NCBI RefSeq assembly: GCF_001645125.1
Contig: NZ_LXKA01000176.1
Location: 62,001-126,000, forward strand
Direction: 5' to 3'
Length of the DNA stretch: 64,000 nt
Source: Paraburkholderia ginsengiterrae
Lineage (GTDB): Bacteria > Pseudomonadota > Gammaproteobacteria > Burkholderiales > Burkholderiaceae
Shown here: in pieces, positions 17,323-25,304 of the stretch
How the letters are laid out: each line of letters starts with the position of its first letter
Numbering within the stretch: the first letter of the stretch is position 1
Program-made: the position numbers and the translations under genes
The notes under the pieces: generated by a model
The model's database searches: none
The model's input: only the letters and a program-made list of their open reading frames with translations
Told to the model about the DNA's origin: nothing

Positions 17323-18684
17323 ATGCAGCATTCCACTCAAACCAGTCCGGCCGACGCCGCCACGCCGAAGGGCGCGGCGGTTGGCACCGCGGTCCGCACG
17401 AAAGCCCGCTATCAGATTCTGGCGCTGCTCGCGGTCGGCACCATGATCAATTATCTCGACCGGACCGTGCTCGGCATTGCCGCGCCGCAGTTGACCAAGG
17501 AGCTCGGCATCAACGCGGCGCTCATGGGCTTGCTGTTCTCCGTGTTCTCGTGGAGCTACGTGGCCTCGCAAATTCCGGGCGGCCTGTTTCTCGACCGCTT
17601 CGGCAGCAAGCTCACCTATTTTCTCTCCATGACTTTCTGGTCCCTGTGCACGCTCGCGCAAGGGACAGTGCACGGCATCGGCGCGCTGTTCGCGTTCCGT
17701 CTGGGCCTCGGCGTCTCGGAAGCGCCGTGTTTTCCGACCAATAGCCGCGTGGTGGCCACCTGGTTTCCGCAGAGCGAACGCGCGATGGCGACCGGTACGT
17801 ACACGGTCGGCGAATATATCGGCCTCGCGTTTTTCAGCCCGTTCCTGTTCATGCTGATGGGCGCGTTCGGCTGGCGTTCGCTGTTCTACGTGGTGGGCGG
17901 CGTGGGCCTCGTGTTCGGCGTGATCTGGTGGATCTTCTATCGTGAGCCGCGCGATCATCCGTCCGCGAATCAGGCGGAGCTGGACTATATCGAAGCAGGC
18001 GGCGGCCTCACGCATCGGAAGAAGGACGCCGACGCTGCGGCCGCACCGGCCAAGGGCGGCTTCGAGTGGCGCACGATTGGGCGCCTGCTCAAGCATCGTC
18101 AGCTGACCGGCATCTGCCTCGGCCAGTTCGCCGGCAATTCGACGCTGCTGTTCTTCCTCACGTGGTTCCCGACGTATCTGGCGACTGAGCGTCACATGGC
18201 GTGGCTGAAGATCGGCTTCTTCGCGATCATGCCGTTCATTGCCGCATCGGTCGGCGTGATGTTCGGCGGCATTTTCTCCGACTGGCTGCTGCGCCGCGGG
18301 ACGTCGCCGAACGTGGCCCGAAAGCTGCCGATCATTGCCGGCCTGCTGCTCGCGTCGACGATCATTCTCGCGAATTACGTCGAGAGCAACGTGGTGGTGA
18401 TCGTGATTCTGTCCGTGGCGTTTTTTGCGCAGGGCATGGCCGCGCTGGGCTGGACGCTGGTGTCCGATATCGCGCCCGACGGCCTGCTCGGCGTGACCGG
18501 CGGCATCTTCAACTTCGCGGCCAACCTGGCCGGTATCGTGACGCCGCTGGTGGTGGGCTTTATCGTCGCGGCAACGGGCTCGTTCGTCGGTGCGCTGGTG
18601 TTCATCGGCGCGATCGCGCTGATCGGTGCGCTGTCGTATATCTTTATCGTCGGCGATATCAAGCGGATCGTGCTGGCGGATTGA
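17323..18684 (+). CDS. MFS importer, anion:cation symporter type
   Basis: A 453-residue, 12-helix MFS protein of the ACS family (glucarate/galactonate/hexuronate type). Markers are M-I-N-Y-L-D-R-T-V-L-G-I-A in helix 1, S-Y-V-A-S-Q-I-P-G-G-L-F-L-D-R-F-G-S-K, R-L-G-L-G-V-S-E-A-P-C-F-P and W-F-P-Q-S-E-R-A. It carries carboxylate-type substrates with protons. As the last gene of the aroQ/dehydrogenase operon it most likely imports quinate, shikimate or dehydroshikimate. A Shine-Dalgarno AAGGAG lies upstream. It is followed by a bidirectional terminator. Confidence 0.88.
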   Translation: MQHSTQTSPADAATPKGAAVGTAVRTKARYQILALLAVGTMINYLDRTVLGIAAPQLTKELGINAALMGLLFSVFSWSYVASQIPGGLFLDRFGSKLTYFLSMTFWSLCTLAQGTVHGIGALFAFRLGLGVSEAPCFPTNSRVVATWFPQSERAMATGTYTVGEYIGLAFFSPFLFMLMGAFGWRSLFYVVGGVGLVFGVIWWIFYREPRDHPSANQAELDYIEAGGGLTHRKKDADAAAAPAKGGFEWRTIGRLLKHRQLTGICLGQFAGNSTLLFFLTWFPTYLATERHMAWLKIGFFAIMPFIAASVGVMFGGIFSDWLLRRGTSPNVARKLPIIAGLLLASTIILANYVESNVVVIVILSVAFFAQGMAALGWTLVSDIAPDGLLGVTGGIFNFAANLAGIVTPLVVGFIVAATGSFVGALVFIGAIALIGALSYIFIVGDIKRIVLAD

Positions 18685-18705
18685 CCGGCTGCAGGTCTGA
18701 CAAAA

Positions 18706-18739
18706 AAAACGGGACGTGGCGAAGGCCACGTCCCGTTTT
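18706..18739. terminator. bidirectional intrinsic terminator
   Basis: Perfect 15-bp stem AAAACGGGACGTGGC / GCCACGTCCCGTTTT with GAAG loop, A run before and T run after. It separates the rightward MFS gene from the leftward TetR gene. Confidence 0.93.
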
Positions 18740-18763
18740 GCTATTCAGGTGCGCAGGTGTGCG

Positions 18764-19474
18764 TCAGTCTTCCTTGCGCACGAACCGCAGCACGGCATCG
18801 ACAATCATCGCGCGATGCCGCACGCGCAAGCGCGGGTGCGACGGATCGCGGCCGAACGCCGTGCCGAAGGTGTGGCGATTGCCGACGCGGTGAAAGCACA
18901 GTGAGCTGATCAGCAAATGCAGATCGATCGCGTCGACGTCGCTGCGAAACTGTCCCGCCGCGATACCGCGTGCGAGCAGATCTTCTATCGTATGAATGAC
19001 GGTGACGTTGCGGCCTTTGAAGCTCTTGACCTGCTCGACGTACTTCGCGCCGTGAATATTCTCGATCGTCACGAGGCGCACGAAATCGCGCTGACGGTCG
19101 TGATAGTCGAATGTGAACTCGACTAGCGCGCGCATGCCCTCGACCGGATCGAGTTCGCTGACGTGCAGATCCTGTTCCAGCGCGCGAATGTCTCCATACA
19201 CCTTTTCCAGCACCGCCTGATATAACCCCTCCTTGCTGCCGAAGTAGTAGTACAGCATGCGCTTGGTGGTGTTCGTGCGTTCCGCGATCGCGTCGACGCG
19301 TGCACCCGTCAGCCCCATGGCGGAGAACTCCTGGGTCGCGACGTCGAGAATGTTGCGCTTCGTCTGTTCGGGATCGTACTTGCGCCGGGCGTCGCCGCGC
19401 CGGACGTCGCCCGGTGCGGTGTCGGACGTGATGCCGTTGGTATCAGGCTCGGCGGCCTTGCTTCCCTTTTTCAT
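18764..19474 (-). CDS. TetR-family transcriptional regulator
   Basis: A 236-residue protein with a ~35-residue charged N-terminal extension, then a TetR helix-turn-helix (T-K-R-N-I-L-D-V-A-T-Q-E-F-S-A-M-G-L-T, then R-T-N-T-T-K-R-M-L-Y-Y-Y-F-G-S-K-E-G-L). The C-terminal ligand domain includes R-D-F-V-R-L-V-T-I-E-N and a final F-V-R-K-E-D. It is convergent with the shikimate/quinate operon and is the only regulator there, so it is a good candidate to control it. Transcription ends in the shared terminator at 18706-18739. Confidence 0.9.
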   Translation of the reverse strand: MKKGSKAAEPDTNGITSDTAPGDVRRGDARRKYDPEQTKRNILDVATQEFSAMGLTGARVDAIAERTNTTKRMLYYYFGSKEGLYQAVLEKVYGDIRALEQDLHVSELDPVEGMRALVEFTFDYHDRQRDFVRLVTIENIHGAKYVEQVKSFKGRNVTVIHTIEDLLARGIAAGQFRSDVDAIDLHLLISSLCFHRVGNRHTFGTAFGRDPSHPRLRVRHRAMIVDAVLRFVRKED

Positions 19475-19580
19475 TGTGTATTCGAGCGGCGGTGACGGCG
19501 CATTCTAGCATGGCGAAACTGGCCTCTGGAGCGGGTTTCGGGCATAAGCGGGCGCGTATTCGCCGACCTCATGGCCGGCC

Positions 19581-20870
19581 TCAAACGGCAGCACGAACCG
19601 GCCGCCGGCGCGCCGCGAGCGCGTCGCGCGTTTGCATGGCGGTGTAGGTCAGTTGCGCGGCCGCCAGACCGAGCGCCCCATAGGTGCGTGTCAAGCCAAA
19701 CGACGCGAACGCTTCGGGCACCGGCCGCTCGCCGGCAATCGCTGCCGCCAGCAGTTCACCGGACACGGTGGTCGGCGCCATGCCATGTCCGCCGAAGCCG
19801 ACCGCGTACCAGACGCCGTCATTGCTGCGGCCGATTTGCGGCATCTTGTGCCGGGCGTAGCTCATCAAGCCGCCCCAGGCGTACTCGATGCGCACGTCGT
19901 GCAACTGCGGATAGACCTTCAGCAGATCGCCGCGCAGCAGGCGCGCGATCACCTCGGGCTCGCGCTCGCGCACCGAGATGCGGCCGCCCCACAGAATGCG
20001 GGTATCGGGCAGCGGCCGGTAGTAGTCGAAGGCGAAGCGGGTGTCGTAGATGGCGGCGCGGGTGCCGATCGCGTCTTGCAGGCGCGCGCCGAGCGGTTCG
20101 GTCGCCATCACGTAGGTGGCAATGGGCAGCACCGCGCGTTCGACCCGCGGGTAGACGTGGCGCGCGTAGCCGCCGCCCGCCATCACGACATGGCGCGCCT
20201 CGAGCGCGCCCTGCGGCGTATGCACCACGAACCCGGCGCCCTCGCGCGCGAGGCGCACGACAGGCGAGTGCTCATGGATCTGCACGCCCGCGTGCGCCGC
20301 GGCGCCGGCCACACCAAGCACGTATTTGAGCGGATGAAAGTGGAACGCGTTGCGCTCGAACAGACCGCCGTGATAACGGCTCGTCTTCAATTGCGAAGCG
20401 AGTTGCGCCGTTGTCACCGGTTCCCACTCCACGCCGAACGAATCGCGCATCAGCCGCCGCTGCGATTCGAGCCGCGCCGGTTCGTCGAACCAGTTGGCGA
20501 GTATCACGCCCGCGTCGGTCGCTTCGCAGTCGATGTGATAACGCGCAATGCGCTTGCGCATCAGATCGACGGCGTCGGTGGTCAGCGCATACAGTTCGCG
20601 GGCGCGCGCCGCGCCGAGGGTTTTCAGCAGGTCGGCGCAATCGAGACTGTAGCCGCCGAACACGAATCCGCCGTTGCGCCCGGAGGCGCCGAAGCCCACC
20701 TGCTTGGCCTCGAGCACCGCGACGTCGGCGACGCCCCGCTCAGCGAGTCCCAGCGCCGTGGACAATCGCGCCAGCCCGCCGCCGATGATGCAGACATTGA
20801 CGCTGCGTCGGCCCGACAGCGGCGCATAGACAGACGAGCGGGTGACTGTAGCTTCGTATAGGTTTTGCAT
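19581..20870 (-). CDS. PuuB/DAO-type FAD-dependent oxidoreductase
   Basis: A 429-residue flavoprotein of the glycine oxidase/gamma-glutamylputrescine oxidase type. Visible: A-S-G-R-N-G-G-F-V-F-G-G-Y-S, V-M-A-G-G-G-Y-A-R, W-G-G-R-I-S-V and the C-terminal F-G-G-H-G-M-A-P-T-T-V-S-G-E. Such enzymes oxidise amines or amino acids. Oddity: the N-terminal nucleotide motif reads I-I-G-G-G-L-A-R-L-S-T, so the third Gly of GxGxxG is Arg (residue 35). No aminotransferase or aldehyde dehydrogenase is adjacent, so the substrate is unknown. No clear Shine-Dalgarno before the ATG. Confidence 0.82.
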   Translation of the reverse strand: MQNLYEATVTRSSVYAPLSGRRSVNVCIIGGGLARLSTALGLAERGVADVAVLEAKQVGFGASGRNGGFVFGGYSLDCADLLKTLGAARARELYALTTDAVDLMRKRIARYHIDCEATDAGVILANWFDEPARLESQRRLMRDSFGVEWEPVTTAQLASQLKTSRYHGGLFERNAFHFHPLKYVLGVAGAAAHAGVQIHEHSPVVRLAREGAGFVVHTPQGALEARHVVMAGGGYARHVYPRVERAVLPIATYVMATEPLGARLQDAIGTRAAIYDTRFAFDYYRPLPDTRILWGGRISVREREPEVIARLLRGDLLKVYPQLHDVRIEYAWGGLMSYARHKMPQIGRSNDGVWYAVGFGGHGMAPTTVSGELLAAAIAGERPVPEAFASFGLTRTYGALGLAAAQLTYTAMQTRDALAARRRPVRAAV

Positions 20871-20993
20871 CCGGCTAGGGTAGCGGCAATCTTGCGGCCG
20901 CGTCTAGCCGCCGCGCACGGCATATGACAACAATCGAAGGCCGGCATCGCTATCAAGCGGATGCCGGCCGTGCGGGTCCCACGCAGAAATCGT

Positions 20994-21776
20994 TCAGGAC
21001 ACCGGCAGCAGCTTGCCGGTGAACACCACCGGACCGCTTGGTGCGTTGTGGTCGGGCGAGCCGCCCGGCGCTTCGATCGACACCGCCAGCGCCGCGTAAC
21101 TTTCCGGCTTCTGCTGACCCGCCGGGACCTTGCCATTCGCGCTGTCCGGCAGCATGCCCAGCGACACCGGATGGCCGCTCGCGGGAATGCCCCACAACTC
21201 CATGGCCCGGCCGGCAGGCAGCTCGACCTTGCCGAGCGGATGCACGGTCATGGTCGAATGCGCTTCGTCCCACGCGACCAGCATGACCGGATGCGCGTCC
21301 TGATTGTTCAGCACGGCGACGTGCGAGACGGCTGTTTCGGCTTGCTGCGCCACGGTTGGCGCAGTGGAAGGTGCGCCCGCGGACGGCAGCAGCGAGCGCA
21401 CGGCGACCACTACGGCGACGGCGGCGATGCCGGTGACACCGATTGCCCAGCCGCGCCAGAACGCCAGGTTCTCGAACAGGCCGCGCGCCGGACGTGCCGG
21501 CGTTTCCACCACGGTGCGGGGACGTGCCGCTTCGCGCGTGGCGGCGAGGCCGAGACGCCGCTCGATGGCTTCCCACACGCCGGCCGGCGGCATGCGCGGC
21601 TCCGCGAGTTCGGCCATGGGCGAGATGCGCCGCTGCCATGCGCTAACGGCCGCGCGAATTGTCGCGTCACGGTCCGCGTACTGTTCGAAGCGGCGCCGGG
21701 CGCCGCCGCGCAGCGTGCCGAGCACGTATTCGGCGGCCAGCAGATCGACGAGCTGGGGATAGCGACTGAGATTCAT
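20994..21776 (-). CDS. RskA-type anti-sigma factor
   Basis: A 260-residue single-span membrane protein. The cytoplasmic N-terminal ~85 residues include L-L-A-A-E-Y-V-L-G-T-L and E-A-I-E-R-R-L, as in anti-sigma-K factors. One transmembrane helix lies around A-I-G-V-T-G-I-A-A-V-A-V-V-V-A-V. A periplasmic RskA domain follows (V-L-V-x-x-W-D, E-L-W-G-I-P-A-S-G-x-P-V-S-L-G). It binds and silences the ECF sigma factor encoded just upstream; start ATG overlaps the sigma stop (TGATG). Release probably needs regulated proteolysis, as in the family. Confidence 0.9.
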   Translation of the reverse strand: MNLSRYPQLVDLLAAEYVLGTLRGGARRRFEQYADRDATIRAAVSAWQRRISPMAELAEPRMPPAGVWEAIERRLGLAATREAARPRTVVETPARPARGLFENLAFWRGWAIGVTGIAAVAVVVAVRSLLPSAGAPSTAPTVAQQAETAVSHVAVLNNQDAHPVMLVAWDEAHSTMTVHPLGKVELPAGRAMELWGIPASGHPVSLGMLPDSANGKVPAGQQKPESYAALAVSIEAPGGSPDHNAPSGPVVFTGKLLPVS

Positions 21777-22345
21777 CACTCGCCCCCCAGGCAGGTTTTG
21801 AGCTTGGCGAGGCCCCGCCTGATCCACGACTTGATGGTGCCGAGCGGCACACTGAGCACTTCGGCGATCTCGCTATGGCTTTGGTCGCGCAGGTAGGCGA
21901 GGGCAACCGCCTGACGCTGCGCCGGCTCCAGCTGCTGCATGCAGCCGGCCAACAAGCGTGCTTGCAGGCTGACCGCGCTTAGCGCTTCGGGATCCGGGTC
22001 GCCGGTTGCCACAAGCTCGTCCAACACATCGCTCCATTCCGTTTCCTGCGTGTTGACCCGCCGCAGGTGATCGAGAGCACGGTTGCGGACAATCGCCGAC
22101 ATCCACGTCATTGGGGCGGACAGTGCGCGGCGGTAGTCGCCGGCAAAGCGCCAGATATTGACGAAGCTGTCCTGCAGGACTTCTTCAGCCCACTCGTGCC
22201 TGCTCAATATACGGAGCGCAACGCCAAACAGTTTCGGCGCGGCGAGATCATAGAGCTCGCGCAGCGCCGACGCGTCTTCCCCGGCGACACGTTCGAGCAG
22301 CCCGGCAAGGGTTTCCGGCGTCAGTTCCCGAGGATTGGCGGTCAT
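21776..22345 (-). CDS. ECF RNA polymerase sigma factor (SigK/RpoE-like)
   Basis: A 189-residue group IV sigma factor. Region 2 (about 25-95) shows L-Y-D-L-A-A-P-K-L-F-G-V-A-L-R-I-L and A-E-E-V-L-Q-D-S-F-V-N-I-W, then M-T-W-M-S-A-I-V-R-N-R-A-L-D-H-L-R. Region 4 (about 130-185) shows Q-R-Q-A-V-A-L-A-Y-L, S-H-S-E-I-A-E-V-L, P-L-G-T-I-K-S-W-I-R-R-G-L. It is paired with the RskA-type anti-sigma gene downstream. It probably drives its own promoter in the 107-bp gap to its right, but I could not identify -35/-10 elements with confidence. Confidence 0.93.
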   Translation of the reverse strand: MTANPRELTPETLAGLLERVAGEDASALRELYDLAAPKLFGVALRILSRHEWAEEVLQDSFVNIWRFAGDYRRALSAPMTWMSAIVRNRALDHLRRVNTQETEWSDVLDELVATGDPDPEALSAVSLQARLLAGCMQQLEPAQRQAVALAYLRDQSHSEIAEVLSVPLGTIKSWIRRGLAKLKTCLGGE

Positions 22346-22452
22346 GGAAAGAGTGTGTGTGAGCCTGTTGCGGCCCTATGTTACTCAATTTCTCCGGCCC
22401 CTTATATCCCGTTCTTTTTGCGGGGCCGCTTTTTCACGCGCCTAGACGCACC

Positions 22453-23015
22453 TTAGCGGCCCCAGCGCAGCACCAGCGGATCGAGCCGCCGCGCGACTTT
22501 CAACAAGCCTTCGCGGGTGGTCGGATGCATCGGCGGCAGCGGTTGGCGCACCGCGTCCGAGCGAATCACGTCGCCTTCCTTCATCAACGCCTTGCACGAC
22601 GCGAGGCCGCCCTGGCGGTTTTCGTAGTTGATGAGCGGCAGCCATTGCTGATAGTGCGCGGCCGCCGCTTCAATATCGCCGGCCGCATAGGCGTCGACGA
22701 TCAGACGGATGCCGTCGGCGTAACCGCCGCCCGTCATCGAACCGGTTGCGCCCGCATCCAGATCGGCCATCAGCGTGATCACTTCTTCGCCGTCCCACGG
22801 ACCCACCACGGCGTCGCCGCCCAGTTCGATCAGCTCGCGCAGCTTGTTCGCGGCTTGCGGCACTTCGATCTTGAAGTACGACACATTGTCGATCTCGCGC
22901 GCCATGCGAGCGAGAAACGGCGCGGACAACGCCGTGCCGCTGACCGGCGCGTCCTGGATCATGATAGGAATCCCGATCGCGTCGGACACCGTACGGTAGA
23001 ACTCGTGCATGCCGG
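22453..23015 (-). pseudogene. 5'-truncated DapA-family dehydratase/aldolase gene
   Basis: The C-terminal ~187 residues of a dihydrodipicolinate synthase-family protein are intact. The remnant starts L-P-G-M-H-E-F-Y-R-T-V-S-D-A-I-G-I-P and holds the Schiff-base Lys in Y-F-K-I-E-V-P-Q, then G-A-T-G-S-M-T-G-G-G-Y-A-D-G and the end L-D-P-L-V-L-R-W-G-R. About 115 N-terminal residues, including the Tyr and G-T-T-G-E region, are missing. Beyond roughly 23,000-23,020 the frame continues only as antisense of a LysR remnant on the other strand, with no start codon or Shine-Dalgarno, so the gene is dead. A sugar-acid dehydratase (for example a keto-deoxy-pentonate enzyme) is a guess. Confidence 0.85.
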
Positions 23016-23628
23016 GCAGCCGGATCTTTCCGTCGAAGTGGTGGAGGACACGAGCGCGCGCATGCTGCAACAACTCGACGATGGCCGGCTCGACCTGGTG
23101 ATCGGCCGCGCGGCGGTGGCGGCCGATCCGTCGAAATATAACTATCGTCCGCTGGGTGACGAACCGTTGTCGGTCGTGGTGGGTTATGGCCACCCGCCGC
23201 TGCCGAGGAAAGAGGTGAAGCTGGGCGATCTGGCCGGTCACCGCCGGGTGGTGTACCCATCGCATATGCCGTTGCACGCGCTGCTCGAACGGGTGATGGA
23301 TCTGGCGGGTCTCGCGATGCCGGACAACGCGATTTCGACGGCTTCTACCTTCGTGACGGTTGCGTTGCTGCAAAGCAGCCACGAGTTGGTGTCGTTGTTA
23401 CCGAGCGCGATCGCCGGCTTGTTCGTCCGGCGAAAAATGCTGCGGCTCGTGCTGGTGAAGCTCAAGTCGCCGTCGCAGACTTTCGGCATTGTGACGCGCA
23501 AGGGCGGGGTGCTGTCGCCGCCGGCGGAACGTTTTATTGAATTGCTGCATGGGCTGTATGGGCCGCAGGCGCAGCGGGCCCAGGGGCGGTTGCGGGAGTA
23601 CGCTGCGCGAAAGAAAAAAACCGCCTGA
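23016..23628 (+). pseudogene. 5'-truncated LysR-family regulator gene
   Basis: This is the C-terminal ~203 residues of a LysR effector-binding domain of GbpR-like type. It reads in frame from P-D-L-S-V-E-V-V-E-D, through G-R-L-D-L-V-I-G-R and V-V-Y-P-S-H-M-P-L-H to the end at T-R-K-G-G-V-L-S-P-P. The whole helix-turn-helix and first ~100 residues are gone. It is fused head-to-head with the truncated DapA-family gene; an originally divergent pair lost both 5' ends and the shared promoter region. Confidence 0.85.
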
Positions 23629-23634
23629 GGCGCC

Positions 23635-23680
23635 AACGCCGTCCAGTTCGTAACTGGACGGCGTTAGCATCAAGGCGGCG
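23635..23680. repeat. hairpin repeat, left copy flanking the PAAR cassette
   Basis: Perfect 14-bp stem AACGCCGTCCAGTT / AACTGGACGGCGTT with CGT loop (23635-23665), then TTAGCATCAAGGCGGC. It lacks a T run on either side, so it is not a textbook terminator. The copy at 26298-26343 has the same plan with paired stem changes. It lies 22 bp beyond the stop of the leftward inhibitor gene and may act as its 3' end. Confidence 0.7.
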
Positions 23681-23687
23681 CCATGCT

Positions 23688-24176
23688 TCAATCATTCGCG
23701 TGAGGCTTGGTCAACTCATCAAACCTGTTTTTTGTCATTCGGGTCATGCAGTCCCAGAAGTATACAAAGTGCAATGACGCTTGGCCTACCTGATATACCT
23801 CCGAGTAACAGTTATTGTCCCTATAGAGTTGCCAATTCGCTTGCGCCTTCTCAAAGAAAGGCAGTGCTTCGGGTTCTCCATTGGCTCGATGCTCGAGGTC
23901 ATAGCGTTTCGTAGCTTTTTCGATTTCCGCAACCTTTTTGTTTAAGGTCTTAACGACACCCTCATACCCGAATTGGGCGCAAGCCGACAAATCCATTGTT
24001 CCGAGGGATTCGTTTTTGCAATACGATGCAATCTCTACCGGACTTTTTCCAGAGAAATATACGCTTGCAGGCTGTGCCTTTTTATAGTCAAAGGTAGATC
24101 CATAAATCGATGTCGAGGGATAAGCCGCTTGTGCTGTCAGAAATAAGGCAGCGAATAGGCTAGTGGCGCGCATCAT
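23688..24176 (-). CDS. secreted LprI/DUF1311-like lysozyme inhibitor, probable immunity protein
   Basis: A 162-residue protein with an N-terminal signal peptide (MMRATSLFAALFLTAQAAYPS). The mature part shows the DUF1311/LprI pattern: C near residue 53, M-D-L-S-A-C-A, a long helix with L-N-K-K-V-A-E-I-E, A-Q-A-N-W-Q-L-Y-R-D-N-N-C and a final D-C-M-T-R-M-T-K-N-R. LprI-type proteins are known as periplasmic or secreted lysozyme inhibitors. Its start lies inside the 3' end of a T4-type lysozyme gene (17-bp overlap), the classic arrangement of effector and immunity. Base composition is clearly lower in GC than the flanks. Confidence 0.8.
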   Translation of the reverse strand: MMRATSLFAALFLTAQAAYPSTSIYGSTFDYKKAQPASVYFSGKSPVEIASYCKNESLGTMDLSACAQFGYEGVVKTLNKKVAEIEKATKRYDLEHRANGEPEALPFFEKAQANWQLYRDNNCYSEVYQVGQASLHFVYFWDCMTRMTKNRFDELTKPHAND

Positions 24177-24756
24177 AAATCCCCGTTACAAAAAGTTGTG
24201 CTTCCAGACGACGCCGCCAAGGCACGCGCTGCGCAATAAATGAGCGAATTATGTCACGCATCCTGTTGTACTCACCGTGGTTTAGAAAATCAGCGAGATA
24301 CTTGGAACGAGATTCCGGATACCACGGGTCGCCCGACCGTGGATACGGTCCCGAGTTAAACAGGATTGATACGAGTGCGTCATATTCGTACTGGTACAGG
24401 GGCACTTTAACGTCCCGATTGATTGCGGCTTCAATGGGCAGCAAATTAATTTCGAAGAATCCTCTGGCGCGCTCAACTGATATCACGTCACCGATCCTGA
24501 GGTGGTCTACTGGAAGAACCTTGTGTCCCAAGCCGACGGTCGGAATACCATAGCCGTCGTCGTACACCTTTACAATGAACCCTTCTACAACGGGTTTTCC
24601 CAGATAAGCCCCATTTACCACGCCGCTTTCGAGAACGGCCATAAATGTATAGCCTTGAGTCGAAAGCTTCCAAGGTTTGCACAGTCGGTCTGTTTGGACA
24701 TTCACGCAGGAATTCGGGTTGGTGTTTGTTACTGCAGCTGCGAGTGCGTCAGGCAC
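24160..24756 (-). CDS. T4-type (GH24) lysozyme, probable T6SS effector
   Basis: A 198-residue protein. A 35-residue N-terminal extension precedes a GH24 muramidase domain with the catalytic triad E58, D67 and T73 (V-V-E-G-F ... Y-D-D-G-Y-G-I-P-T-V-G-L-G-H). The spacing E-9-D-6-T is identical to T4 lysozyme E11/D20/T26. No signal peptide, which fits delivery by another route. It lies directly after two PAAR genes (1-bp overlap, GTG start with GGAGGT five bases upstream) and just before a lysozyme-inhibitor-like gene. Best reading: a peptidoglycan-degrading T6SS cargo effector. GC content is low for this genome. Confidence 0.85.
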   Translation of the reverse strand: MPDALAAAVTNTNPNSCVNVQTDRLCKPWKLSTQGYTFMAVLESGVVNGAYLGKPVVEGFIVKVYDDGYGIPTVGLGHKVLPVDHLRIGDVISVERARGFFEINLLPIEAAINRDVKVPLYQYEYDALVSILFNSGPYPRSGDPWYPESRSKYLADFLNHGEYNRMRDIIRSFIAQRVPWRRRLEAQLFVTGIYDARH

Positions 24757-25304
24757 TAGACCTCCTGTTTGTGACCAAGGTAGATTCGAAGAGAACAGGC
24801 GCCGTCCGTCTGATAACGTGTTGTGTGTCCCTGTGAATCAGTAACGCCGTGTAGCAGTTCGCCCGATGGCAGACAGACCGTGTAGTACGTGTCGCATACA
24901 ACGCGGCCGTTCGCATCGTGAAGGGTGAATTGTTCGTCGTACTGCGCTGTTTGAGTTTGACGGACTGAAGTGCTAGCGCCGTTGCCCATCAGCGCCGCCA
25001 CCTGCTCGGATTTGAAGGACATGGACATACCGCGCTCGGCGTAGAAAATCGGCGGTGGATTGCAGCCGCAGATGTTGATATCACCGCTCAGTGCCCACGC
25101 TTTGCCATTGACAGCGGTGCCGGGCCAGCGCGGCCCGCGCGGTGCAATGTAGCCTTCCCGCTTGCAGGCCGTGCAATAGGTTTTCATGTAGAGCGTAGCG
25201 ATATTCACTCGTGGCGGCGGATTGGAACAGGTAACCGAATCCAGTCCCTCCGTGATCATGGCACTGCCGCCACGATCACCTCTGGCGAGAAAGTATCGGA
25301 TCAT
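24756..25304 (-). CDS. PAAR-domain protein with C-terminal extension
   Basis: A 182-residue protein. Residues 1-95 form a Cys-containing PAAR repeat domain (Y-F-L-A-R-G-D-R-G-G-S-A-M-I-T-E-G, then C near 26, Y-C-T-A-C, and G-K-A-W-A-L-S-G-D-I-N-I-C-G-C-N-P-P-P). PAAR proteins cap the VgrG spike of type VI secretion systems and carry effectors. The extension (about 105-182) has strands with L-H-D-A-N-G-R-V-V and D-S-Q-G-H-T-T-R-Y-Q-T-D-G, resembling a beta-rich adaptor rather than a toxin. It overlaps the upstream double-PAAR gene by four bases (ATGA). Confidence 0.8.
   Translation of the reverse strand: MIRYFLARGDRGGSAMITEGLDSVTCSNPPPRVNIATLYMKTYCTACKREGYIAPRGPRWPGTAVNGKAWALSGDINICGCNPPPIFYAERGMSMSFKSEQVAALMGNGASTSVRQTQTAQYDEQFTLHDANGRVVCDTYYTVCLPSGELLHGVTDSQGHTTRYQTDGACSLRIYLGHKQEV

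Noticed and set aside
22453-23382. A full-length 309-codon DapA-family protein
   Set aside because: Only the C-terminal ~187 codons match the family; the rest is antisense of the LysR remnant, so it is treated as a truncated pseudogene.
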